Source: Antitrichia curtipendula
Lineage: Eukaryota; Streptophyta; Bryopsida; Hypnales; Leucodontaceae
Direction of reading: 5' to 3'
Length of the DNA stretch: 64,000 nucleotides
NCBI GenBank assembly: GCA_951230915.1
Contig: OX579635.1
Span: 46,128,001 to 46,192,000 of the forward strand
Shown: in pieces, positions 34,392 through 45,326 of the stretch
Numbering within the stretch: the first letter of the stretch is position 1
Layout of the letters: each line of letters begins with the position of its first letter
Notes under the pieces: model-generated
Database searches by the model: none
Seen by the model: only the letters and a program-made list of their open reading frames with translations
Told to the model about the DNA's origin: nothing
Program-made: the position numbers and the translations under genes

Positions 34392-35905
34392 AGTGAAGAA
34401 AACAATTTTTTTTTCTCAAGAAAATGCCTAGATTGCCTAAAAAACAAGATTATCCAAAAAAATTTCACCATAAGTCCAAATAGAATGATTTAAAGCTTCG
34501 GAAGTAAGAAAAATATAGTATTTGAGAAAAAAAATTAAGAACTAAAAAAATTCAATTTTTTGTGTTTTGGGGGGGCTTTCCCTCAAGCTACTTTTTAAAC
34601 TTAAGGTGGCATAACTTTTTCTCCCGGGCACTGACTGAAATAAAAATTATAATCCTATAAAGCTAATCTAATTTTCTATCTTCAAAAAAAGTTTCAAAAA
34701 ATCATGTCAAAAATTGAAATCACACAAAACCTACCAAAAATCCCCAAAGTCCTCTATAGCCAAACTTGGGACTTTAGGAGTTAAGGACCAAACTGAGTTT
34801 TTTTAGCAACATAGCAATTTTCAATAGCTCACTATGAATGGAGGTTTTTTTCCTTTGAAATTTTCACACAATGATTGGATGAAGATTTTTTTTAAATCCA
34901 ACAATGTTTATAACTTTTGGCTACATGGTAAAAAAGTCATTGTATGATATGTAGTTTTTTTTTCTAGAATGGGTAGTTCAAGCAAATCAGAAAAAATTAC
35001 AGAATCACTTTTTGAAGAAACAAAAATTTAGATTTTTATTCTAGATTTATATATGTGTGGAGAGCTTTGAATAATTCTATTTTGATGAATGAGATGAAAA
35101 TTATGAGGAGTTTTAGTTTGCAGGTAGTTATGGATTCTCTACTCTAAAATAAATTGTGAAGTCCTTTATCTTACTCAATTTTCAATATTCTAAAAAATAA
35201 ATAAATCATAGGATGTAGCTTGTTTACAACATTACAACCATTGGGATTGGCATTTTTCAATTCTATAACTAAATTCTTAACAATTTAGTATTTTGAGTCA
35301 TTTTCTGCTTCTTTCTACTTACTAAGCTTCATATCTCTCACATCACTTATCCAAATGAAATGAATCAAATCTTTCCAAATAGTAAAAATATAATATATAA
35401 AAAATAAAATTTTAAAAATAATTTCAATTTTTTATTTTTTTGCCTAGCCTCACCTACTTTGGGTTATTGTGGCATAACTTTTGCTTCCAAGCACCGATTG
35501 AATGAAAATTATATTTTCAAAAAGTTAATTAGTTTTTCTATCTGCAAAAGAAATTCAAAAAATCTTGCCAAAAATAGAGATCATAGGTACCTACTAGAAG
35601 TCATCTAAGAGTCCCTAGGACTCTTAGAGATTAAGGGATTAAAAATAAAACCATCCTTGAAACTCCATAGGTTTGGACAATTCTATTTACAAAAAACACA
35701 TACAATAAGGTATGTGCACCTAAAAGAGCCACTATCCTAATTACGTTGTGTATGTAGGCTTGACCAAGATTTCAAGCTTGAAATCTTGGACGGCTTTAGA
35801 TAAGTGGCAGAATTGGGAGAGTGTCTATTTTAGATGCTTATACCTTAGCTACAAATTGTAACATACCTTAGCTACAAAAATTTCCTTAAGAATCATGACC
35901 GTAAT
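34392..35905. other. No gene; fragments of TTAA-family repeats
   Basis: The stretch includes TTTAGGAGTTAAGGACC at about 34785 followed by a family-A end (GCAACATAGC, ACTATGAATGGAGG) and interior blocks, then another decayed piece to about 35635. No coding frame was supported. Confidence 0.5.
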
Positions 35906-36407
35906 TTAACTCCTAAAGGACCGTTGTTCCTTGGGGGGACAAATGAAATTTTGGGCAGGTACCTACAAGCTGAATTTTTGTCTTGGTTTTTTGAAACTTT
36001 TTTTCAAGATAGAAAAATTGATTAGCTCTGTGGGAATATAATATTTTTTTTTTCAGTCGGTGTTCAGGAACAAAAGAATGCCCAAATAAGCCTGACACAA
36101 GGAAGAGCGGGCAACAAAAAAAATTGCAAAATTTTGAATTTATTTTATTTTATTTTATTTTTTCATAGATTATATTTTTGTCTATCTAGTAAGTTTTGAT
36201 TCATTTCATTGAATTTGTTATGAGAAAGTTATGGACAATCTTGTTTTTTGGGCAATTAGAGCATCTTCTTGAAAAAAATAACTTGTAGGATTCTTTTCTA
36301 AATGCAAATTTTGCAATTTAAAAAAAAAAAGTTCCACATGGTTTAGTTTGTTGTCTAGAAAAATCTCACCATTGAGATTAGTGCATTTTATTTCCATCTA
36401 AAACTTA
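35906..36407 (+). repeat. TTAA-CCCC family, truncated family-B copy
   Basis: It begins TTAACTCCTAAAGGACC, then a degraded GTTCCTTGGGGGGAC and GGGCAGGTACC. The copy abuts the opposite-facing copy that starts at 36412, and its own second end is not visible. Confidence 0.5.
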
Positions 36408-36992
36408 TTATCCCCTAAAACCCCAAGGGTGTTTTCTGCCAAAAAACACTCAAAACTACCACTTCTGTTGTATTCACTTAAGGAAACCAATTTTTTTGTT
36501 TTTTTCGAAATTTAACCATAGGACCTTGTACTTAACTTGTCTGAGATCATGTAGTAAAAATTTCATCAAATTTGACCGCACGGATTAGAAGATATTAGCA
36601 TTCAAAGTTGAACAAAAAGTTTTTTTTCAAGAAGATGCTTAAATTGCCCGAAAAAATAAGATTGTCCATAACTTTCTCATCCCTGGTCCAAATAGAATGA
36701 ATCGAAGCTTCACGTATAGGTAAAAACATAATCTTTTAGAATTTTTTTTAAAATTTTTTTTTTGACTTTTTGTAATTTTTTTTGGGCTGCCCATCAATCT
36801 CCATTTCTTGCTCATTGTGCCATAACTTTTTCATCCGGCATCCGATTGAAACAAAAATTATATATGCACAAAGATTTTGCAAAGCTACACAACCTCAAAA
36901 AATCTCAAAAAAATTCACTTCAAATTGAGACAATAAGAACCTACCCGGACCAAATTGTCCCCCGAGGGGACAAGTGGGGTTTTAGGGGTTAA
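36408..36992 (-). repeat. TTAA-CCCC family, short family-B copy, inverted (577 bp)
   Basis: The body runs from CCCCTAAAACCCC (36412) to TTTTAGGGG (36988), with TTAT outside on the left and TTAA on the right. The GTCCCCCGAGGGGAC palindrome lies near the right end, so it faces opposite to the 33806 copy and is of nearly equal length. Confidence 0.75.
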
Positions 36993-38040
36993 TATTTTAG
37001 ATTTTCCTTCTACCTCGTACCTAGTTCTACTTAACAATTTTTTGAAGGATGAAAATTAAGTTTTTTTGAATTTATTTATTTTTTCCTAGACTCTCATCTC
37101 AATTCTCTACTGTAAAGATTTAAATCTCAGAACTCTGTAGTGCAAAAAATTTAAGTTAAAAATGTTCAAAGTCAAAAAACCGAGACCCGCAATGTGCTGA
37201 AAAAACTTGTTTTTTTTCACTTTAAACGCAGATATCTTGCAATCTGTGCAGAAAAAAATTCTGAAACTTTTTCCACACATTCTCATACTATTTATATGTA
37301 CGATCCTACACTTAGATGTGAAAAAACAAACAATTTTCAATTTCTTTTACTCTTTGATGTAGAAATGACAATTTTGAGTGTTTTTTGGCAGAAAAAAGGC
37401 CTTGGTCCTATCGGGGTTAAGGAAATGGAGGGTGGAAGTTTTTTCTGTTTTTTCCCTTTTTTTTTTCAACAAATGGAAATCCATTGCATTTTAAAAACCG
37501 GAGGGTCGAAGTTTCACAACCGCAGTTACAACTGTGTAAATGATTAAAAAAAAAAAAGTTACATTTATCACCTTGAAAAGAAAGGTTGACTGAATGCAGA
37601 TTCTCACTTGGATCCAATGAAAGGCGGTCACGTGTCTTGGAAAGGGCTCCCGATTTCAGGAGGTTTTATGTAGGTGTGAGGAGCCACTCATCAAACCACC
37701 CTCCTCTAATAAAGCTTTTGCCTCAATTAGTGCCCAGGCACCAAGCCTTTGTGAAGATTCACCAAATCCACCGGAAATCACGACCTTTGAACTCCCTTGG
37801 TCGACACCTCAAAATAGGAAAGGCACTCACTCAGGCACCCCAATTTGTCTCAATACAGGGAATAATAATAGTCATGAAAATTTATTAAAAAGAAACAAAA
37901 AAAAAAAACTGGTATGAAAAAATAATAATGACAGTCGTAGTAGTAATAATGTTTGTATACTGTTCTCCAATGCAACTGCCTAGTGCCTACAACAAAAATC
38001 TGCCTCACAAGCCGGTACCCTTGCTTTTCGACGTCCTCCA
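36993..38040. other. No gene; family-B fragment, then unique sequence
   Basis: From 36993 to about 37421 is a family-B half ending GGGGTTAA. The part from 37600 on is less AT-rich and includes a G-box-type TCACGTGT at about 37629 and a CCAAT at about 37614, which could belong to the promoter of the transcription unit starting near 38090. Confidence 0.4.
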
Positions 38041-38058
38041 CGTTTCCTCAAAGCCTTC

Positions 38059-38066
38059 TATAAATA
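38059..38066 (+). promoter_or_regulatory. TATA box (TATAAATA) of an unidentified transcription unit
   Basis: TATAAATA is followed at the normal distance by a pyrimidine-rich stretch (TCTTCTCACTCTTCTCTTC, about 38099-38117), as in plant RNA polymerase II core promoters. Downstream there is no long open frame, but a hairpin occurs at 38373-38442. The transcript may be a non-coding or miRNA precursor, or this may be the LTR of an unrecognised retroelement. Confidence 0.5.
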
Positions 38067-38372
38067 CTTGCCATTCTCCTCTCCACCACAGCACTTGTTC
38101 TTCTCACTCTTCTCTTCTGGACTGTTGTAGAAGCACGCAAGCAAGCTTGGTTGTTGTTGTCGTTGTCGTTGCATCTGGGTGTCTGAGGATAGAGGTTTGC
38201 AGACATTCTATGATTCGCAGATTTAGTATTCAGACATTGTAGTGGATCTGAAATGCTGTAGATCTGAGTTATTTCTCCACTGATGCAACCTCGGTTGCTA
38301 GCTCACAGCTAGCTGCACTGGTATCAATCGAATTTGTGGATTAGTTTGCAGTGGTTCCGTTTTCTTCCACTA

Positions 38373-38442
38373 GTCTATGATGCAGATTCTTCATCTGCTT
38401 TACCCTCGAGTGGTGTGACAGACGAAGGTCTGCATCATAGTC
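38373..38442 (+). ncRNA. Candidate miRNA-precursor-like hairpin
   Basis: CTATGATGCAGATTCTTCAT... (38375-38397) pairs with CAGACGAAGGTCTGCATCAT... (38419-38440) over about 22 bases with one bulge and about one mismatch, leaving a 21-nt loop. The near-perfect 21-22 bp duplex resembles a plant miRNA/miRNA* pair. It lies about 310 bp downstream of a TATA box on the same strand. It matches no conserved plant miRNA that I know. Expression is not shown. Confidence 0.35.
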
Positions 38443-40830
38443 AAGGGGTAGGAAATATACACGGACCTACAAATACACGGGCAATTTGAGTCGGCACACT
38501 GTGTACGTACGTACGTGGTGTATGGATCCACGTTGTGGAATTTGAAGCTCGATCAGGAGTTGGATCGATCCACCTGTGAAGAATTATTCGTACTGGTTAT
38601 TGCTACCCCACGAGTTTGTGTGCTTTTTAAGGGCAATGACTTTGCAATTGTACAATTGCGTTCTTTCTAGTGCGTTCAGTCGGAGAAGAAACGTTGAGTT
38701 TTTGTACTCACTTTAGAAATTTGAGTTTATTTCAGTGTCTTGAGACTGAGGCTTTTCTCACAAACCTGTATTGAATAATTAAGTTTCTGTATTCTCATTC
38801 ACATTGGAGTATTGAAACCTGGAAGCCACGAGTCTTTTTTTATTTCTTAGAACGGTATTATTTTCCACACCAGCACAGAGTTTATGGGACACAATCGCAT
38901 GCTATTACCCTCGTTTTTGTTAAATTTCAGTGAGATTGTCTCAACTTTCAGTCACCCACACGTGTCTTGAGTTTGTAATATCCAACAGTGACTGAGAACA
39001 AGTCAAGCTTGGCCGGCGTTCTAGCTTTTGCCTGGAAGGAAGGACGCGGCCCCCATGAGCAAGGTAGTCACCAAAATACTCTGAGTATTGGACCAATAGG
39101 TCGCATTCTTTGTTAACATTGAAGTCATCCATCAGGTCCGCAGAGTCCTTACAGGGTTAGTTTGTGATTCTTTCCAGTACCCTAAGAGGACAATAAGCTG
39201 TGGGCAGGTGGCCACTGGCGATTTCCGTTTCAGGCCGGAGCTATGAATGTACCTGTTGAAAATAAAAGATCATTTCCAGCTAGTGAGACCGCTCAATTCA
39301 TGAACCAAACCAAAAGTTTCTGTCTTTTACGACTGAGTTGGAAAACTCCAGGCAGGTCTGTCACAGAGCTAGAGCAGTAGAGCACTGCATCATTGAACCC
39401 CATCGAAGATTATTAATTTGTACTACCGGTACTGTGACAGTCGGATCCTTCAAGCCATACTGATTGAACTTCCTTTAGGACGTGGAAACAACTAAACCAA
39501 TGAATTGCATGTGACCAGCTAGCGTGACCAGATCAGGGCTACTGGGATTGCCAGCCATACTTGTGGACGGATCATCTGCTAAAGCTTCACAGAAGGTGTG
39601 TTAGAATCATGGCGTGTTCCAGAGCTACTGCCGGCCTAGTGAATTGCTCAGAGCTTTTGGAAAACTAGTAGTCAGAGATCCGAGTCCGAGAGGGATAATG
39701 TTAACATTAATAAATAACACTTGTCTACTTCGGATAGTAGCAGTGAATACGTGCTAGTATTCAGTGACAGGACGACGTCACTACATCGAATTAATATATA
39801 CTGTTGCCGATTGAGCTGGTCGAGCTGGTCGAGTATGCTGCCGCTCGTACAGAATAATTATCCAAACACTACTACATCAATATCCAAACGTCGAAGGTAC
39901 ATTGTTTTGGTAATCTACTGTTCTATATTACCGCTATCAAATTAACTTCATAGACAATTCATACATTGTGCATACTCTCGAACCATGACACATTAGTTGG
40001 AAACCCCTGGTAATGCTAGTACTTCTTAAATTTGAACTAAGTAATAAAGACCTTGCATGCATATAAGTTAAGATTTGTGCTAGCTGATGCTTTACATTGA
40101 AAACTAGAGAATTCAAAACACTATATTGCCTATATATTATTACTTAAATTGCAACTTTGAAGTTTTATGTGAAATTTTGAAATGAGATCATTTGAAGTAC
40201 TCAAACTTATGGAATATTGAGCTAGAGATCAATATTCATAGGTACATTGCATAGCGGTCTAGTTTCTTCTATTGAGAAATTAATTCTCTTATGAATGTTT
40301 CACAATCATGAGATTATAAACATTTTCACAATGATTATTAGAAACTAGACAATTATGCAATGTACTTATAAACACTCATCATCAGCTACATAAGCCACCA
40401 GTAAATTCAACCAAATATCATGACTCAAATTTGAAATTATATTTCTCTACATTCCACAAAATCCATAACAGTCAAAAGTTTGAAACAACTTCAATTCAGT
40501 TCTATCAATCATACAGCAACAAGTCACAACGTACTTTGGAACACCTTCACTTTTATCGAACTTACTACAACAAGTCACAAACTCCAGTTGGAACGCCTTC
40601 ACTTTTATCAAACCTCTAGTCTCTCAAGGTTTGAATCCTTCAATTAGAGATCCGCTACTTGCAGGAACTCATTGACAACGGCAACTAGTATTCAAATCTG
40701 TACATACTGCTGAGATCGATCGTTCACTTGGACTGCCGAACTCTGTCTACACTAGACGCATATATACTGTAGATCGATTGAAGAAGCAATTCAAGCTCAG
40801 GTACATGAACGTCTGAAGCGCGAACGGACC
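38443..40830. other. Complex, non-repetitive sequence without a supported gene
   Basis: The composition is more balanced than the flanks and typical AT-rich repeats are absent. Small features are a (GTAC)n run at about 38505-38518, GAGCTGGTC twice in tandem at about 39823, and a 51-bp direct repeat with units starting at 40517 and 40568. Open frames are under 80 codons with no domain. It may hold exons of a spliced non-coding RNA. Confidence 0.4.
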
Positions 40831-40879
40831 TCCCAAGGCTGAGTCGGAAGTGCCTAAAGCTTCCGACTCAGCCTTTGGA
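40831..40879. repeat. Perfect 16-bp inverted repeat hairpin
   Basis: AAGGCTGAGTCGGAAG (40835-40850) and CTTCCGACTCAGCCTT (40860-40875) are perfect complements around a 9-nt loop; the stem extends three more pairs past a single mismatch to 40831 and 40879. It is G+C rich in a region of average composition. Confidence 0.85.
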
Positions 40880-42153
40880 CATGCAAGCTTAATGGCCAAG
40901 TTGACGACAGCCCATGCGAAGACCAGCTCAATCATGACGCGACACGTTACTGGTCACCGAGCTACTGGTCACCTTCGGCGGTGAAAGCAATTAAACATAA
41001 TGAACTTGCAAGTGGTGAACATGCATCAAAGCCAGTAGTGACTAGGTTGCATGGCATCTGATCTGGCCACGATATTGATATATTGACAGGGAGGCAGGGA
41101 GATCGAATTAAAGCAAATATAAATTCAAGCCCAGTCTGCCTGCTTGCCCCAATTGATCATATGAGTCGGGGATTAGATTTTGCCAAATCGGTTGGAAAAG
41201 AAAATCCAAAGATGGTTGGTGGATCGATCCACATGTGGCTCCATAAGATAATTTAATTTTAATTCCCAGCCCCCCGGCCTTTGTTGCTCTAAAGAGACGG
41301 ATTGGAAACTAACTCTTTAGTAGTAGTCCGCTGTCGAAGCTCCGCCAGCAAACCTGCACCGCTTTTCTAGACTTCCATCGAGAGTTAAGGATGAAGTAAT
41401 GCAGGCGTTTTGTTTGATAGCGCCCAGTTGCTTCCACTGTTATTTCGCACGCAGGCTATTTTCATGAGCATCTACGATCCGCTCCAGATTTATTCTCCGT
41501 CCTTTCAGAAAAATCCTTGCCTCTGCTCGCTGCTGGCTCTGCAACTGCAGTAACGTGCTTTGTACTGCAGAGTACTACAGTTGCGGCATTTGGTGGGTTC
41601 GTACCAAGGATCACTGTGCCGAGTTGCCGAAAGTTTCATTTCCTGGACTGACATTAATTTTTACCGACATCTTGATGATGGTGGTGCTGTAAATGTGCAA
41701 GTCGGGTCTTTCATCGTATTACTGAGGGATTCGATCGATCAGGAGAATTCACAGTCGTTTGGATCAGCTAGAGTTGGAGAGCCTCATCAATTCAGTCAGT
41801 GGTCACAATTGTCCGCGGCTTAGTTTAGCTAGCAAACGTTTTACAAAGAACTGAAATCCGTTGTTGTTGCTGCACAGGATGTGAATTCCACATGGTGTTG
41901 AATTTGAAATCAAAGCACATTTAGCAGCGACTCTTTAGGAATTCGAGCTATTTATGAAAGTCAAATTTGGACCACAGAAGTCTCGATTACACCGGGGGAA
42001 TCATCCCTGACGTCAGTTGTGGTGAAGAATTCCTGACTGTCTGGGAGTTTTCATCATGAGTTTTCATCATGAGCAAATGTTGAGGATGAGCAACTCCAGT
42101 TAATTCAATAAAGTGAACCGTGCAGAGTTGGACTAATTTTGGAATTATAACAG
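40880..42153. other. No gene seen
   Basis: Non-repetitive sequence with short frames only. An 11-bp direct repeat TACTGGTCACC occurs twice at about 40948-40973. A CAACTGCAG-containing stretch near 41540 has no recognised role. Confidence 0.4.
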
Positions 42154-42630
42154 ATATTTCGTTAAAATGGCGGTATTCATATTTCTAGGACTGTTGTAGA
42201 TTTCAGACCGCAAGGTCTGAATCTAGAAGTGCCAACTTTGTGGTATATCGTCATTTTAACTAAATATCCGTTAGAGTTGGACTAAATTTGGAATTACATA
42301 AATTTGTAAGGTAGATGGATAATTTTGTTAAAATGGCGCTACCTTGGCAGTTTTTATGGATTAGGTCAAGCAGTCTGAAATGTACAACTGTCCTAGATGT
42401 CTGAAATGTATACCATTCCTAAATGTTTGAAATCTACATTTATTTTAGATGTCACTTTTACAATTTAGACCACATAGTCTAAAATGTATACTAGCCTCAG
42501 ATTTCTGAAATTTATAGAAGTCCAAGATTTCTAAAATCTATTCTTGTCCTAGATGGCACTTTCACATTTTAGACTGGACGATCTGAAAATGGCACATTAA
42601 ATACCGCCATTTTAACAAAATTCACCATGT
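42154..42630. repeat. Nested MITE-like inverted repeats (TTAAAATGGCG ends)
   Basis: TTAAAATGGCGGTATT at 42162-42177 is repeated in reverse complement at about 42600-42615 (AATACCGCCATTTTAA). Between them are a further inverted copy (TCATTTTAACTAAATATCC, about 42248) and a direct one (TTGTTAAAATGGCG, about 42328). The first sub-unit, about 42154-42272, has its own central hairpin (ATTTCAGACC-GCAA-GGTCTGAAT). Short non-coding units with such ends look like miniature inverted-repeat transposons, one beside or inside another. Confidence 0.6.
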
Positions 42631-42775
42631 AGACACTACATGGAACTATGGAAGTTCACAATATTAAGATAAAATCACTAATTAGTCATTCAAAAATTCA
42701 TCTATTTATTTATTAGTATAATTGGATTTCACATGGAGTATTATTTAAATTTCACACTACTTGAATTAACCCCTA

Positions 42776-43712
42776 AAGTTCTTTGACTATGTTTTCACCA
42801 AAAACATTCCAAAACTGTCATTTATAGTACAAGTAGCAAATTTTAGAAAAAAATCGTTTTTTGACAAATAAAACTGTAGGATCTTGTAGTGTACTAATTT
42901 GAGAAGGTGTGGAAAAAATTTCAAAAAATTACACTTCGTATAGATTGCAAGATATTAGCATTTGAAGTGACAAAAATCCTTTTTTAGCCCTATGAAAAAA
43001 TGGGCACCTCCACTTCATAAGGTCACATTTGTATGAAAAAATGTTCAAAATGGTAGTGCTTCTTTGGATACATTATTAAAGGCAAGTTAACTACATGCTT
43101 CAAAAAATTTAGATCATTTGAAATAGTACTATATATGAAAAAAAATAATAAGTAGAAAGAAGTAAAGAATGATTCAAAATACTAAGTTGTTAAGAATTTA
43201 ATTATGGAGTCAATTGAAAAATGCCAATCAGTTCCAATAATTGAAATGTTGTAATAAATAATCTACATCCTAAAATCATATTTTTTTCAAATACATTGAA
43301 AATTGAATTAAATGAAGGACTTCAAAGTTTATTTTAGAGTAGAGAATCCATAACTGCCCACAAACTAAAACTCCTCATAACTTTCATCTCATTATTCAAA
43401 ATGGAATGATTACAAGCTTATCACATATATATAAATCTAAATAAATAATTTCAAATTTCTATTTTTGAAAAAAGTGATTTTTTAATCTTCCTAAATTGTT
43501 GAATCAAGAATAAACCTACATATTGTCCAATAACTTTTTAGCAATATAGTCAGAAGTTATGAAAATTGTTGGGCCTTAAAAAAAAACCTTGTCTCCATAT
43601 TGTGTGAAAATTTCAAATAAAAAAAATAAAAAACTCCATTTGTAGTAAGCTATTCTAAATTGCTATATTGCTGAAAAACACACCTTGATCCTTTTATTCC
43701 TTTAGGAGTTAA
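42776..43712 (+). repeat. TTAA-CCCC family, full family-A copy (929 bp)
   Basis: It starts TTAA-CCCCTAAAGTTC, continues GACTATGTTTTCACCAAAAAC, and ends CCTTTAGGAG-TTAA at 43712. It is collinear over its whole length with the copy at 57304-58245, in the same orientation. No coding capacity. Confidence 0.78.
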
Positions 43713-43991
43713 CTTGAGTTTCTATGATTGTTCATTTTAGCTAACTTACATAGATATAATTAAAGATTTTTTTTCTTCTTATACATGAATGGAAACTTGA
43801 AAATTATTAATTTTCAAACAATAATTGTGCTTTTTGAATTCTTTTAAAGATTTATGTGAATTTTCAATGTCTTCACTATTGATTTGTTTTAGTAGTCAAA
43901 TATAAATTATAGAAGGTTATATTGAAGATACATATTTTTTTTAATTACAAATTGGTTCTAAATTGCATCATTACCAAATGAATGATATTAC

Positions 43992-44526
43992 TTAACCACT
44001 AAAGGCCCATTGTTCCCTTAGGGGACAAAATGGATTTTGGACAGGTTTTTATGACCTCAATTTTTAGTGATTTTTAAAAAAAAAATTTAATAAGATAGAT
44101 AAACTTATTAGTTTTGTCCAAACATAATTTTTATTTCAATTAGTGCCTGGGAGTAAAAGTTATATCACAAAAGCTCCAAATTCTTTTTTAGCAGGCAAAA
44201 AAAAAATCCACTAAAACTTGAAATTTAAATTTTTTTTTTTTTCTTGTAGATCATAATTTTTTTCTAGATGAAAAGCTTTGATTCATTCTATTTGAATTAG
44301 TGATGTGAAAATTATGAATAATCTTGTTTTTTGGGCAATCTGAGCATCTTCTAGAAAAAATAACTTGTAGGATTCATTTCTGTTTGGAAATTTAAAAAAA
44401 AAATTGTTTGACAAGATTAAATTTGCTTGCTAGAGCAATCTAACTGTTGTAATTATTGTGTTTCAACAATCTATTTATTTTTCAATCTTGAATCTACTTC
44501 TATTTAACAAAAAAAATTTAAATGAA
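43992..44526 (+). repeat. TTAA-CCCC family, family-B copy cut by the assembly gap
   Basis: It starts TTAACCACTAAAGGCCC, with GTTCCCTTAGGGGAC and GGACAGGTTTTTATGACC inside, and runs into the Ns at 44527. The sequence after the gap belongs to a family-A copy in the other orientation, so the gap hides a junction between repeats. Confidence 0.6.
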
Positions 44527-44726
44527 NNNNNNNNNNNNNNNNNNNNNNNNNNNNNNNNNNNNNNNNNNNNNNNNNNNNNNNNNNNNNNNNNNNNNNNNNN
44601 NNNNNNNNNNNNNNNNNNNNNNNNNNNNNNNNNNNNNNNNNNNNNNNNNNNNNNNNNNNNNNNNNNNNNNNNNNNNNNNNNNNNNNNNNNNNNNNNNNNN
44701 NNNNNNNNNNNNNNNNNNNNNNNNNN
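44527..44726. other. Assembly gap (200 N)
   Basis: Exactly 200 unknown bases, probably a placeholder length. It lies between two oppositely oriented repeats of the TTAA family, a common cause of assembly breaks. Confidence 0.98.
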
Positions 44727-45326
44727 TTATGAGGAGTTTTAGTTTGCGGGTAGTTATTGAATCTTTACTCTAAAATAAACTTTGAAGTCATTTATTTTAC
44801 TCAATTTTCAATATTTTTTGAATAAATAAAATCATAGGATGTAGATTTTTTATTACAGTATTACAACCATTGGGATTGGCATTTTTCAATTCCATAACTA
44901 AATCCTTGACAACTTAGTTTTTTTAATCATTTTCTACTTCTTTCTACTTACTATTTTTTTTCTATATGTTGTACAATTCTAAATGATGTAAAAACTTTCA
45001 ACCATGTAGCCAATTTGCCTTGCAGAATGAATCCAAAGAGTAACCACCATTTTGGACATTTTTTTGTACAAATGCGACCTTGTGAAGTGTAGATGCTCGG
45101 TTTTTTGCAGGAAGAAAAAGTTTTTTTTTTTAATTCAAATGCTAATATGTTGCAACCCACACAATGGAAATTTCTAAATTTTTTTGGCACATCTTCTTAG
45201 ATGAGCATACTACAAGATAACAGTTACATGTGTCTAAAATCTTTTTTTTCCAAAATTTGATACATGTACTAGAAATGACAATTTTGGAGCGTTTTTGGTG
45301 AAAACATAGTCTCTGACCTTTAGGGG
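44727..45326 (-). repeat. TTAA-CCCC family, truncated family-A copy, inverted
   Basis: It contains the family-A interior in reverse order (TATGAGGAGTTTTAGTTTGC, then TCTTCTTAGATGAG) and the end block TTTTTGGTGAAAACATAGTC before CTTTAGGGGG at 45326. The outer TTAA is replaced by AAAA. Confidence 0.55.

Noticed and set aside
38941..38983. LTR border (TGTTGGATATTACAAACTC on the minus strand)
   Set aside because: No second copy, no primer site and no polypurine tract were found, so an LTR cannot be supported.
44458..44773. Open frames across 44527-44726
   Set aside because: They consist of unknown bases in the assembly gap.
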